Source of the DNA: CAZRIZ01 sp050950465
GTDB lineage: Bacteria > Patescibacteriota > Saccharimonadia > Saccharimonadales > Saccharimonadaceae
Assembly: GCA_050950465.1 (NCBI GenBank)
Contig: JBMNHQ010000002.1
Span: 124,001 to 188,000 of the forward strand
Reading direction: 5' to 3'
Length of the DNA stretch: 64,000 nucleotides
Shown: positions 25,915 to 34,890 of the stretch, piece after piece
Layout: each line of letters starts with the position of its first letter
Position numbering within the stretch: the stretch's first letter is position 1
Program-made: the position numbers and the translations under genes
The notes under the pieces: generated by a model
What the model was told of the DNA's origin: nothing
What the model saw: the letters and a program-made list of their open reading frames with translations, nothing else
Databases searched by the model: none

Positions 25915-25994
25915 AACACTAATGCTATTTTAACCAAATAGCAGTCTTTTTACAAGCTCAACTTATGAGAGTTTGTCGTGGTACAATACAGTAT

Positions 25995-27638
25995 ATGGTT
26001 CCTGAAATACCGAAACATAAATTTTTTACATCAGAATTAATTTTGCGATTAGTATTATTTGCGACTATGTTTGTGGTTGTGTTTACTTTTGCTTTAGTAT
26101 CAATCCTTGGTTATCAGATTGATATTAAAAATGCTAATTTAAATCCAACTAGTATGATTCAGGTCAGTACTGTGCCGACTGGTTCTTCAGTGTCGATTAA
26201 TGGTCAATCTCTCTCGTTTTTTTCTAACAATCGTGCGAGTGTTGTCAGCGGCAATTACAGAATTGATGTTAGTCGTGATGGTTTTTATGATTGGCGGACT
26301 GTTTTGCCGATTAGGTCTAGGACTGTCTGGTGGCTTGATGCGCGATTAACCCCGAAAGTTAAGCAGGTTGCCACTGTGAAAACGTACAATACTTTGTTGG
26401 CCAGCTACGCTTCGCCTGATCGTAGATGGATGCTTAATTATTTGTCACCTAATTTATATGAGTTAGTTGATTTGCGTGATGATAGGCCAATCTATCGCAC
26501 TATTAACTTGAAAACTTTATTGCAAACCTCATTGGCCGAACAAGATTTAGTTTTTTATGATTGGAATTTGGCAAATGATGCTATGTTTTTCCGTGATAAG
26601 ACCTCTAATAGGATATATTCTGTAGGTGTTAATAATCGTAATCATCTGATTAATTTATCAAGTAGTTATCCGACTTTAGTATTTGATCAAGTTAAGGTTG
26701 GGGGTGATGGCGGAAAGACTTTGTATGTATTAAGCAATCAGGAGCTGCATAGAATTAACTTATCGCGTCTTGGATTAACGCATAAAGTAGCTAGTGGTGT
26801 AGTAAAGTACAGAATTATTAATCGAGACCGGGTGGTGGTTGCACGGACTGTGTCGGCTAATCCAAGCTACATATCGCTTGCGATTTATGATCATAACAAA
26901 GGTCAGCTGTTTGAGTTTGAGCGATTGCCATCGGATGGGTCGATGCTTCTAGAGGCGTTTGAGAGTCGCTACGACGGCTATTTTTATATAGCACTTTACA
27001 ACAATCATAAATTTAGAGTTTGGCGAGGTGATTCAGCGGAGCTTAATTTGCCAGCTAAACAATTGACGGAAGAAGATAATACACGTTTGTCTGAAGATAG
27101 TCTCACTCTGCGACAGTTTAAAGTTACTAACTCATTCTTTCGAAATTATTTCTCAACCTATCTAGAATCAGACCCCGAAAATGTTTTTGTGGGCGGTGAT
27201 GGAAGGTTGGTTCTGATTGATAAAGGTCCAGCCAATCTATCAGCTGAGGATGAGCAAAGGCTGGTTGATGATTTGCTAAAAATTAAAGGTGGCGTTGGTC
27301 AATCTGTAAAGGCCACCGATCCAGTGTCAATCAATCAGGTGTTGGTTTTTGATACTAATTATCGTATGAATTATTTGGTCCAGTTAGCACTTAATTCCGG
27401 TTCGGTTGCGCTGGCGGAAATAGAATCCTCACCAAGCTGGTTAAGCGATAGTGTTTTGTGGGAAAATATAGTTGGTGTGGTGAGGGTAAAAGATTTTAAT
27501 GGGCAAAATCAACACAAATTAATCCCAGCGGATGCTCGTTATGACATTCAATTATCGGCCAATGAAAAGTATGTTTATTTTTATCAAATCATCGATAATC
27601 TACCAGTCTTGCGGCGATTGCAGATGACGGCAATTTAA
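25995..27638 (+). CDS. PEGA-domain-like membrane-anchored protein
   Basis: 547 aa from ATG 25995, chosen because TACAAT (25982-25987, extended TGG) ends 7 nt before it; the longer frame would start inside the promoter. One membrane helix (about 15-38), then a PEGA-like beta unit (VSTVPTGSSVSINGQSL ... NYRIDVSRDGFYDW), then a long beta-rich region that may be a propeller (repeating strands with V..YD, RDKTSNRIYSVG, etc.). Surface-exposed by topology. Its stop overlaps the convergent sortase gene by 4 nt. Confidence 0.7.
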   Translation: MVPEIPKHKFFTSELILRLVLFATMFVVVFTFALVSILGYQIDIKNANLNPTSMIQVSTVPTGSSVSINGQSLSFFSNNRASVVSGNYRIDVSRDGFYDWRTVLPIRSRTVWWLDARLTPKVKQVATVKTYNTLLASYASPDRRWMLNYLSPNLYELVDLRDDRPIYRTINLKTLLQTSLAEQDLVFYDWNLANDAMFFRDKTSNRIYSVGVNNRNHLINLSSSYPTLVFDQVKVGGDGGKTLYVLSNQELHRINLSRLGLTHKVASGVVKYRIINRDRVVVARTVSANPSYISLAIYDHNKGQLFEFERLPSDGSMLLEAFESRYDGYFYIALYNNHKFRVWRGDSAELNLPAKQLTEEDNTRLSEDSLTLRQFKVTNSFFRNYFSTYLESDPENVFVGGDGRLVLIDKGPANLSAEDEQRLVDDLLKIKGGVGQSVKATDPVSINQVLVFDTNYRMNYLVQLALNSGSVALAEIESSPSWLSDSVLWENIVGVVRVKDFNGQNQHKLIPADARYDIQLSANEKYVYFYQIIDNLPVLRRLQMTAI

Positions 27639-28969
27639 TTACCAAAAAGCGATTGCCAAAATGATTTAGTTTCTCCGGGTATTTCTTGGATTGCTTTTGA
27701 TGTGTCTTCCCTAGCTTCCATCGCCTCGTTGGGGTCAGGTGCAATTTGTTCAGCATGAACCAATAGGCGCTTAGCGGCTGAGCCGATTGGTGTACAAGTA
27801 ACTAATGTCATAATTGGCCGATCAGATTGCCTAACAACTTTATTGACATCGGTCGGATTAACTACTTCACTGCTAGTAACTGAATAAGTGTAGCGCTTGC
27901 CTTTATAGTTAGCATAAATTATATCACCAGTCTTTAAATGATCTAGTTTTAGAAAAATAAACTTATAATCACCTGTTTGATAGACGCCATTAGTGCGGTG
28001 TCCTGATATGACAGTATTGCCAATTTCGCCAGGATGGGCACAAGCGCCTGGTATACAATAATGCACTAATCCATTGTCCATGGCGCGCAAGGTTGATTCG
28101 TTATCATTAGGCACGTCGTAGGTTACCGGAGCCTCAATATTTAGGACAGGTATAATCAGAATCGGATCTTCGCTGACACTGATTGAGATTGTAGGGTCGA
28201 TTACAATTGTGTCAGGATTCATATTGCCTGGGGCGATATAGGCCATAACTTGTCCTACTATGACTTGATTGTATTGTAAAAATAGGAATATCAATACAGC
28301 TACGGCAGTAGCGGCAATTGGCCAAAAGTGCTTGCTTTTGCGAATTTTCCTGCCTTTTTTTATAGCCTCACGACGAATTTTAGCTCGAAGTTCATCTAGC
28401 GCTGCATTCTGCGGGTTAAAGTCCGGATTGTTTTCAAGACGTCGATTGAGATCCGCCAGCTTGTTGCTTTGTGCCGAGAAGCTATCTTGGTATTGCTTCT
28501 GAGTTTCCTGAGCAAATTTTGTGTACTCTTCTTGCACCTTTTGGGCGCTTTGTTGGAAATAGTACTCGTAATATTTCTGGTAATAATTTTGCCAAGCTTT
28601 ATGATATCTCTCCCAATTAACGGACTGGTTTAATTCCCGTGTGTCAGCCACATGATAACTTTTGTCATATGAGTCAGGTATGTTTACTGATGATTTATTA
28701 ACTATTCTTTGCGCTTCGCGCTCAGCTTCCTTGTAGATATTAGCTTGGGCACGTTCTGGTGTAACACTTTGATTGGCTTCAGCAATAATTGCCTCTATAT
28801 CGGGCGAGCCCGAGTCGGATTTACTTGTAGTGTTATTCTGTTGAGAGAAGATTTGGTCAATTTCTCCAAGAATAATATTTTTCGCAGCCTGACGTTGTCG
28901 ATCGTCGGCAGACGATTTATCGAGTGGCAAGGTTGACCCGTTATTATTCTTCAATTCGTTATCACTCAT
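27635..28969 (-). CDS. Sortase with long N-terminal coiled-coil extension
   Basis: 444 aa. Residues 1-200 are Gln/Asn/Glu-rich and coiled-coil-like (YYQKYYEYYFQQSAQKVQEE), membrane helix about 218-238, then the sortase domain: catalytic His in ISGHRTNGVY, Cys in TLVTCTPIG, Arg in AAKRLLVHAEQI. It links sorting-signal proteins to the cell surface, which fits a Gram-positive-like envelope. The extension is unusually long for a sortase. A TATAAT box lies 25 nt upstream of ATG. Confidence 0.92.
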   Translation of the reverse strand: MSDNELKNNNGSTLPLDKSSADDRQRQAAKNIILGEIDQIFSQQNNTTSKSDSGSPDIEAIIAEANQSVTPERAQANIYKEAEREAQRIVNKSSVNIPDSYDKSYHVADTRELNQSVNWERYHKAWQNYYQKYYEYYFQQSAQKVQEEYTKFAQETQKQYQDSFSAQSNKLADLNRRLENNPDFNPQNAALDELRAKIRREAIKKGRKIRKSKHFWPIAATAVAVLIFLFLQYNQVIVGQVMAYIAPGNMNPDTIVIDPTISISVSEDPILIIPVLNIEAPVTYDVPNDNESTLRAMDNGLVHYCIPGACAHPGEIGNTVISGHRTNGVYQTGDYKFIFLKLDHLKTGDIIYANYKGKRYTYSVTSSEVVNPTDVNKVVRQSDRPIMTLVTCTPIGSAAKRLLVHAEQIAPDPNEAMEAREDTSKAIQEIPGETKSFWQSLFGN

Positions 28970-29020
28970 AAAAACTCAATCCAATAACACTACCATTATA
29001 CAAAATAACTGTTGAAAACG

Positions 29021-30793
29021 CTATTTATCTAACTCTGTCTCGCGCAGGAAGCCACCACTTTGTTGTTTCCAAAGATGTGCATAGGTGCCATTAAGCTCAA
29101 TTAACTTTTGGTGCGTGCCGTCTTCAATAATTTTTCCATTATCAAGTACTATTATTCGATCGAGTTTAGCAATGGTTGATAAACGATGCGCTACTACTAC
29201 TGAAGTACGTCCAATCATTAATTCATCCATAGCGTCTTGAATCAGCTTTTCGCTTTCAGAGTCTAGTGCAGAAGTGGCCTCATCTAAGACTAGAATTGGT
29301 GCACCTTTAATAATAGCGCGAGCAATTGCAATACGCTGCCTTTGTCCCCCAGATAGTTTTACGCCCCGCTCCCCCACTAGCGTATCGTATTTTTTAGGTA
29401 ATTTTTCAATAAATTCGTCAGCACAAGCTTGTTTGGCAGCCGTTTCAACTTCTTTTCGATTAGCTTCTGGTTTACCAAAGGCGATATTGTCAGCGATGCT
29501 ACGATGGAACATCATTGGCTCTTGTGGTACATAGGCAATCGCTTGTCGCAGACTTGCTTGGGATACTTCAGAGATGTCCGTTCCATCAATTAAGATTTGT
29601 CCCGAATCGACGTCATGAAAGCGCATGATTAAACTGGTCAAACTGGACTTACCTGAGCCGCTATGTCCCACTAGACCAACTTTTTGTCCAGGTTTTATTT
29701 TTAGGTGAAAGTTCTTAAATAGCTCATCACCTTGGTTATGTGAAAAGGTTACGTTCTTAAACTCAATTGCGCCTTTTGGTACTACTAATTCTCGGTCCGA
29801 CTTGTTAACTATCTCAATTGGTGTGTGTAAAATCTCTACCATCTCAGTTGCATCGCCAATAATACGGTTGTAGTTACGGATGATGTGGCGTACCTCGTGT
29901 AGACGATAGGTAACTGTGTTGGTATAGGATACCATTAATAAAATTGTACCGATAGAAATTAGGTTATGTTGCTTAGCTAAGACTGCTAGAATAAGTGCTG
30001 TGATTCGAATTCCGTTTGTAATAACATCGCTTGCTAACATTAGGCGATTAAAGTCACGCATAATTGCCATATTAGCTTTGTACCAGTCGTCAGCTTTTTG
30101 TTTAGCCAACTCAGTTTCGCGTTTTTCAGCACTATAGGCTTTAAGAGTTAGGATATTGGCGACGTCATCAGCTAAATGACCGCTCATGCGACTACTGGCT
30201 TTAGCCTCTTTAATATTTCGCTCTGGCATATGTCGAGTCATTACTATTGTTATGGCAATATAAACAATAATTGTTGCAACAAGAATAATGGCGTATGGCC
30301 AGAATTTAAATGCTAGGATGGTAACGGCGCCCATTAAGCCAACTGCTAGTTGAATTACGCTAAAAATAATAGTGTCCCAGAAATTTTCTAGAGAACTAGA
30401 TAGTTTCCCAGCTTGATTGACTAATGAGCCACCAAATTTGTTAGCGTGGAAACGAATGCTGTGGTTAACCAGATTGTCAAAGACTCGGCTAAAGCTGTCG
30501 CGCTTAATTAAGCTTTCACCGCGCCAGAGCAATAACATGATGGAGCGCCAACCTATTATGCCGACAATTTGTGTAATAATAAATAGAGTAATTAACGGCC
30601 AGAAATCATTCACGGTAGTGTTGCCAATTTGAATCAAATCAAGAATTTGTGCCATAATGAGTGGGCCGAAAAAATCACCCACTAAAACAACCATGGCTGA
30701 AAAAATTCCGCTACCAATCAAACGTTTCATCTGTGGTCGCGAAAGTTCAATAATGGTTCGAAATACCCTCTTGCGTTGTGATTCTTTTTTCAT
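29021..30793 (-). CDS. ABC exporter (fused membrane and ATPase domains)
   Basis: 590 aa half-transporter. Six membrane helices within residues 20-310, then the ATPase with Walker A VGHSGSGKSSLT, Q-loop AYVPQEPMMF, signature KLSGGQRQRIAIARAI, Walker B ILVLDEATSALD and H-loop VAHRLSTI. Type IV (MsbA/multidrug-like) exporter; substrate unknown. It probably works as a homodimer since no partner gene adjoins. Confidence 0.94.
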   Translation of the reverse strand: MKKESQRKRVFRTIIELSRPQMKRLIGSGIFSAMVVLVGDFFGPLIMAQILDLIQIGNTTVNDFWPLITLFIITQIVGIIGWRSIMLLLWRGESLIKRDSFSRVFDNLVNHSIRFHANKFGGSLVNQAGKLSSSLENFWDTIIFSVIQLAVGLMGAVTILAFKFWPYAIILVATIIVYIAITIVMTRHMPERNIKEAKASSRMSGHLADDVANILTLKAYSAEKRETELAKQKADDWYKANMAIMRDFNRLMLASDVITNGIRITALILAVLAKQHNLISIGTILLMVSYTNTVTYRLHEVRHIIRNYNRIIGDATEMVEILHTPIEIVNKSDRELVVPKGAIEFKNVTFSHNQGDELFKNFHLKIKPGQKVGLVGHSGSGKSSLTSLIMRFHDVDSGQILIDGTDISEVSQASLRQAIAYVPQEPMMFHRSIADNIAFGKPEANRKEVETAAKQACADEFIEKLPKKYDTLVGERGVKLSGGQRQRIAIARAIIKGAPILVLDEATSALDSESEKLIQDAMDELMIGRTSVVVAHRLSTIAKLDRIIVLDNGKIIEDGTHQKLIELNGTYAHLWKQQSGGFLRETELDK

Positions 30794-30892
30794 AAATGCT
30801 TTAAATTTGTTTCTTCCTCTTGCGTTGTATGTTTTTAATCATAGCACGAACTGTTAATGTGTGATGACTTGAGAGATCTCATAAATGTTTGG

Positions 30893-30921
30893 TTGAAAAT
30901 AACACTCCCTTATGGTAAAAT
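30893..30921 (+). promoter_or_regulatory. Promoter of tRNA-Leu
   Basis: TTGAAA (30893-30898), 17-nt spacer, TAAAAT (30916-30921) with an extended TGG. About 45 nt of 5' leader would be trimmed from the precursor. Confidence 0.8.
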
Positions 30922-30971
30922 CCATGAGCAGCCAAATTAGATTAAATGATGATTGTAAATTAGATACTTTT

Positions 30972-31058
30972 GGGCGAGTGGCGGAACTGGTATACGCGTT
31001 AGACTCAAAATCTAATGGTCTTACGACCTTGAGGGTTCAAGTCCCTCTTCGCCCACCA
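30972..31058 (+). tRNA. tRNA-Leu (CAA)
   Basis: 87 nt class II tRNA with CCA encoded. Acceptor GGGCGAG/CTTCGCCC region, anticodon stem TTAGA/TCTAA with loop CTCAAAA (anticodon CAA), long variable arm (TGGTCTTACGACC), T-arm GAGGG-TTCAAGT-CCCTC. Its 3' end is overlapped by the last codons of the convergent serine recombinase, marking it as the attachment target of the 31-37 kb element. Confidence 0.97.
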
Positions 31059-32614
31059 GAATTAACAAGACGATTATTTATAACCATAGAAAAGGGGTTT
31101 TTCCAGAGGAAAGTAGCCCCTTTTTCTTTGTCTAAAACGATGTTCAAGAACAATATTCGACACAATACATCTTTTTGAACACTTGTGCCTGCTTTCATCT
31201 TATCAGAAGCGGAATTAGCTAAGTTTAAAAACTCTTCTAACGACATTTGTATTTTAGACGGATCGACCATAAGATTATCAATTTCGCTTATTTGCTGCTC
31301 AAGGTCAATCTTTTGGTCTTCTAGATCTTCCAATTTTTTTTCGAATTGGCTTGCGGCAACCTTATGGTCGCTATTAGACAAGTCAGAGAATTTTTCCGCC
31401 ACTCTTTTTATTTCGATGTCTAGACCAACCATGGCCCCCACCAGGCTTTTTCTATTGGTTTTTAATTCAGTAAGTTTGGCATTAGTAATACTCTCTGCTT
31501 TCTCAAGGAAGGATTTATAAATACTTTCGGTAAATTTTAATTTCTCAAGCTCGCTATACAAAGCATCAAACAACACTTTTGCTCTTATGCTTTTGCCCTT
31601 CATGACACAATCTTTATTGTCGCAGCGGTAGTATAAATACTTTTTACCACTTTTACTGGTGCTCGGTCCCACTGTCATGAAATCACCACAACAAGAACAT
31701 TTAACAAACCTCCTCAAAGGATAAAAAGTTTGCCCTTTTTTGTTTCTTGCGTTCGGCCTCTTGGAGTAATCCATCATCTGGACTTTATTATATTCAGCCT
31801 CACTAATCATAGGCTGAAAGGAGGCCTCAGGAATTTCTCTCAAGTCTCGCTCATTGCCGGCTTGTATGAGAACACCATAATACATAGGCTCTTTGAAGAT
31901 CTTGGAAGCCTGCTGCTTTGAAGATAGCTTGGTAATTTGGTTCTTAGCTTTCTGGCTAATGTTATCTCTATATACATTATTTACCCTCCAAAATCTAGCA
32001 ACTTCAGTCTGTGTTTTACCCTCCAACCTCATATCCCACCCTCGCCTTATAGCATCAAAATTATTATCCGGTGCGTAGAAGCCGGTTTTTTGGTCTCGGC
32101 TGTACCCCCACACGACTTTGCCGCTGGATTTACCATGTTCTAGATTAGTGTCTACACCTCGCTTTACTACCTCGCTAAGATGCTCTGAATACTGCTTAGA
32201 CATAGCAAAGAGGATATTAAGTAATAACTTTCCACTGGCATTGTTTTCAAACTGACAAGTTGGAAATTTTAGATCCTTAATAATGTTATTGTCTAGCATA
32301 TCAATTAGCATCCCACTCTCTAACGAATTCCTAGCCAGTCTATCTGGATGATAAGAGATAATTGCATCATAAACACCCTTCTTTATCTCTTTTATCATAG
32401 TGTTAAATTCGGGTCTATTGTTAGACTTTTTGGCGGACTTAGCTTCCTGGAAAATGCGCAAAATAGTAATGCCTTCATATTCAGCCATATCCTTGCAGTA
32501 TTTAATCTGGTCAGGAATGGATTTCTCTTGAGAAGTCTCATCCTCAGATGACTTGCGTGCATAAAGAACATAACGCAATGTCTTTGGATCGACCTCATCC
32601 TTTTTGTATGTCAA
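31037..32614 (-). CDS. Large serine recombinase (integrase of the 31-37 kb element)
   Basis: 525 aa, TTG start with AAGGAG 6 nt upstream. Resolvase domain with the nucleophile region YVLYARKSSEDE (Ser22/23) and YHPDRLARNSLE, then a recombinase domain (GYSRDQKTGFY...), a zinc beta-ribbon (CSCCGDF ... CDNKDC) and a coiled coil before the C-terminus: the layout of large serine integrases. The final residues (VNSGGRRGT) are encoded beyond the attachment region, inside tRNA-Leu DNA, so the reading frame was completed by the host sequence at the insertion site. No directionality factor is obvious. Confidence 0.93.
   Translation of the reverse strand: MTYKKDEVDPKTLRYVLYARKSSEDETSQEKSIPDQIKYCKDMAEYEGITILRIFQEAKSAKKSNNRPEFNTMIKEIKKGVYDAIISYHPDRLARNSLESGMLIDMLDNNIIKDLKFPTCQFENNASGKLLLNILFAMSKQYSEHLSEVVKRGVDTNLEHGKSSGKVVWGYSRDQKTGFYAPDNNFDAIRRGWDMRLEGKTQTEVARFWRVNNVYRDNISQKAKNQITKLSSKQQASKIFKEPMYYGVLIQAGNERDLREIPEASFQPMISEAEYNKVQMMDYSKRPNARNKKGQTFYPLRRFVKCSCCGDFMTVGPSTSKSGKKYLYYRCDNKDCVMKGKSIRAKVLFDALYSELEKLKFTESIYKSFLEKAESITNAKLTELKTNRKSLVGAMVGLDIEIKRVAEKFSDLSNSDHKVAASQFEKKLEDLEDQKIDLEQQISEIDNLMVDPSKIQMSLEEFLNLANSASDKMKAGTSVQKDVLCRILFLNIVLDKEKGATFLWKNPFSMVINNRLVNSGGRRGT
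31090..31125 (+). terminator. Terminator downstream of tRNA-Leu
   Basis: AAAAGGGG (31090-31097) / CCCCTTTT (31117-31124) stem followed by TTTCTTTG. It lies inside the element, within the recombinase coding region, so the tRNA now appears to use a terminator supplied by the insertion. Confidence 0.65.
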
Positions 32615-32625
32615 ATCTTCTCCTT

Positions 32626-32769
32626 CTAATACATAATCTCGTTGCCATTCTCATCCACCATCTTCTCAGCATAAAAGCTTATTACTACCTCGTCAGTTTT
32701 TATTTTTCCTAAACACTCTATTAATTCTATTACGACATCAATGGATTTATTCTTTTTGGAAACACCCAT
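32626..32769 (-). CDS. 47-aa hypothetical protein upstream of the recombinase
   Basis: Short acidic/basic helical protein (MGVSKKNKSIDVVIELIECL ...), stop 11 nt before the recombinase TTG start with the recombinase ribosome binding site overlapping its end, so the pair is co-translated. A weak match to a Shine-Dalgarno precedes it (AAGGTAATTACTT). The leader upstream contains GTTATT-ACTG-AATAAC, a dyad that could be an operator. A directionality factor or regulator is conceivable but not shown. Confidence 0.5.
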   Translation of the reverse strand: MGVSKKNKSIDVVIELIECLGKIKTDEVVISFYAEKMVDENGNEIMY

Positions 32770-32880
32770 AAGTAATTACCTTATTTTGCGTAACCACTTA
32801 AGTGTTTCTTAAAGCAATTACTAATTGTTATTCAGTAATAACTAGCGGTATGACGTGTTTCGCTTTAACCATCTCGTTAA

Positions 32881-33792
32881 CTACAATTTTGTAGATTTTT
32901 TGATAGTAGTATTTGCCGCTTTTCCTCCTGACACTGTTATTGTTGCACTCCCAAAGTCACCTATGGTGTCTATAAGTGTCTTCTCGGTTCTCTCATCAAG
33001 TTTCGTGGGCTTTGTGTCGTTAAATACAGTCTCTCCGTTCATGGTGTATTTCATTTCGAATGACTCGCCTCGCTTCATCTGTCGCCTCTTCTCAACCAAA
33101 ATGTTATCTATTTCAGACCAATCCTTGCGAAAGTTCTCCAACGCCCCATCTTCAAAATCGCTACAAAACCACAAAGCCATATTGTCAGGTAATGTCTTTA
33201 ATAAATCATTTAATCTATACACAATGCCAGAGAGATTTATTCTAATTTCACTCAAACACGAGTCTTTTTCCTGCCTCCGCTCTCTTTCCACTAATTCAGG
33301 GACTTCTAAGATCTGCTCCTTTTGATTTGCCTCTATGACAATCGTCATTTTGTAACCCAAATGAGCCAATAAAACTGAGTCAGTAAAGAACTTATCATCA
33401 TTTTTAACAAATAAGTCGTAGAAGGTTTTTATGAAGCTAGTATCTATGCCGTATTTACGCAGTTCACAGAGAATGAGCAGATAGACAGCTTCAATATAGG
33501 TAAACTTTCGCCAGCCAGCTTTCTTATCGCCACGAGGGTCTTTAATTAACCCAATCGCTTCGTAGTAATTTATAGACCTAGAACTAATCTTTAATTTATT
33601 TATGCCAATAGCGGGCTCATGCCATTTCTGTCTAATCTTATCAGCTTTTGGCGAGCTTTTTGCTAATAACTTTCCATAAGTATTTGCTTCCCTTGGGCTA
33701 ACTGCTTCCATAATTAAATCATACAGCGTTGTAAGATTTTTGGCAATGCTATATTCGCTGTAAATAAAAAGGCTTAAAGCTGTCCAGGGCAC
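32881..33792 (-). CDS. MerR-like DNA-binding protein
   Basis: 303 aa. Residues about 70-125 (SSRSINYYEAIGLIKDPRG ... FTYIEAVYLLILCELRKYGI) match a MerR-type winged helix (INYYExxGLI, then FxYxE). The rest, helical with a beta-rich C-terminus (FEMKYTMNGETVFND), is not a known effector domain. The start is uncertain: GTG at 33792 has no ribosome binding site, and an in-frame ATG 27 codons later is possible. Probable regulator of the element. Confidence 0.6.
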   Translation of the reverse strand: MPWTALSLFIYSEYSIAKNLTTLYDLIMEAVSPREANTYGKLLAKSSPKADKIRQKWHEPAIGINKLKISSRSINYYEAIGLIKDPRGDKKAGWRKFTYIEAVYLLILCELRKYGIDTSFIKTFYDLFVKNDDKFFTDSVLLAHLGYKMTIVIEANQKEQILEVPELVERERRQEKDSCLSEIRINLSGIVYRLNDLLKTLPDNMALWFCSDFEDGALENFRKDWSEIDNILVEKRRQMKRGESFEMKYTMNGETVFNDTKPTKLDERTEKTLIDTIGDFGSATITVSGGKAANTTIKKSTKL

Positions 33793-33877
33793 AAAATAGA
33801 ACGTATATTAACTATAGACCATTATCGGTTTTAAGCGTTCGGCAATAGTTTTGTTTTATTCAATCTTCAGTCTCACA

Positions 33878-34741
33878 TCATCGACTTCGCTTTTTACTTT
33901 TGGCTATCTCGGCTATAAAATCCCCATCAGCATATACAGCCTGAAGTCGTTTTAGCTCATCTTTAAAAGCATACTCATCTTCATCCGTATAAATCATATC
34001 GCCTTTTCCTTTTAAAGACAGGGCGCTATTATCCCCAATTAACTCCTTAGACATTTCAGGGTCTGTGAGTTTAAACACAACCTTCTTAGAAGCTGTATTT
34101 AAGACAGAAAAAGAAGAATGAACAGAGGTAATTTTGGTTAGCCCATAGTAATATCCTAGACATCGCCTATTCGATCCTGCCATTCTCCATGCACTTATTG
34201 CATCATGCATATAAACAAGATCCATCATCGTATTCACAAAAACCAAAATTGGTAGCCGCTCGCCGTCAGTGCGACTATTAAAATCCATAATGTTTTTATA
34301 TTTCTTGAAATCGTTTTCTTTATAAATTAAAGACTGTCTTCTCTCTATCTCATCTTTACTAAACCATTCGCTCTTCTCAATCAGCTCCTGTTCATCTTTA
34401 ATGATAGGGCAGAACAAATAAGGGCTATCTTCGAACTCTAAAAAATCATTCGTACAATTCGCTATAATGAACCTTACCTCATCAGGACTATGTTTATGCA
34501 TTAAACAGGCAAGCATCACCCTAATAAAGTTCATAGCACCAGTGCCACTAACATTGGCAGAAGCTACTAGGAAATTCCCATCTCCACCTGGAGGATAGTG
34601 CAAACCTCCATCACGAAATAGGCTTTCTACCTCTAGTTTGCCCGTGTTTATATTCTGGCCAATTATCACCTTATAGTCTAAGTTAGAGGTCTGCCATTCT
34701 GAGCTCTTGAACGCATCTTCTAGGCTAAATACTTTTTTCAT
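33878..34741 (-). CDS. FtsK/SpoIIIE-like protein lacking Walker A and B residues
   Basis: 287 aa aligned by eye to the FtsK motor: YKVIIGQNINTGKLEVESLF (about 23-42), HSPDEVRFIIANCTNDFLEF (about 84-103), LPILVFVNTMMDL (163-175), GKGDMIYTDED (246-256). Where FtsK has a GSGKS P-loop this protein reads SANVSGTGAM (61-70) with no Lys, and the Walker B Asp-Glu is Asn-Thr (170-171). It should not hydrolyse ATP. Order and spacing of the blocks are otherwise kept, so it looks like a purposeful pseudo-ATPase rather than a decaying gene. Start is two bases past the stop of the 43-aa gene. Confidence 0.6.
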   Translation of the reverse strand: MKKVFSLEDAFKSSEWQTSNLDYKVIIGQNINTGKLEVESLFRDGGLHYPPGGDGNFLVASANVSGTGAMNFIRVMLACLMHKHSPDEVRFIIANCTNDFLEFEDSPYLFCPIIKDEQELIEKSEWFSKDEIERRQSLIYKENDFKKYKNIMDFNSRTDGERLPILVFVNTMMDLVYMHDAISAWRMAGSNRRCLGYYYGLTKITSVHSSFSVLNTASKKVVFKLTDPEMSKELIGDNSALSLKGKGDMIYTDEDEYAFKDELKRLQAVYADGDFIAEIAKSKKRSR

Positions 34742-34742
34742 A

Positions 34743-34874
34743 CTACCATCCTTTTGTGTTCATACAGTCATTATAGACCTTATGAAACATGACATCGCCT
34801 TGTTTGCCATATTCCGTAGCCTTACTTCGACAGTAGTTCACGTCGCTAGACGCCTGCTTTACTGTATTCTTCAT
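34743..34874 (-). CDS. 43-aa two-cysteine small protein
   Basis: MKNTVKQASSDVNYC ... YNDCMNTKGW, with two cysteines 22 residues apart and the CMxxKGW ending often seen in small exported proteins. No signal peptide is visible in this short ORF. It sits 16 nt after the 331-aa gene and its stop adjoins the FtsK-like start, so it is likely translated in the operon. Confidence 0.5.
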   Translation of the reverse strand: MKNTVKQASSDVNYCRSKATEYGKQGDVMFHKVYNDCMNTKGW

Positions 34875-34890
34875 TTCTTACTCTTCACTC

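Noticed and set aside
30912..31178. 88-aa ORF spanning tRNA-Leu
   Set aside because: Reads through the tRNA gene; no ribosome binding site or family resemblance.
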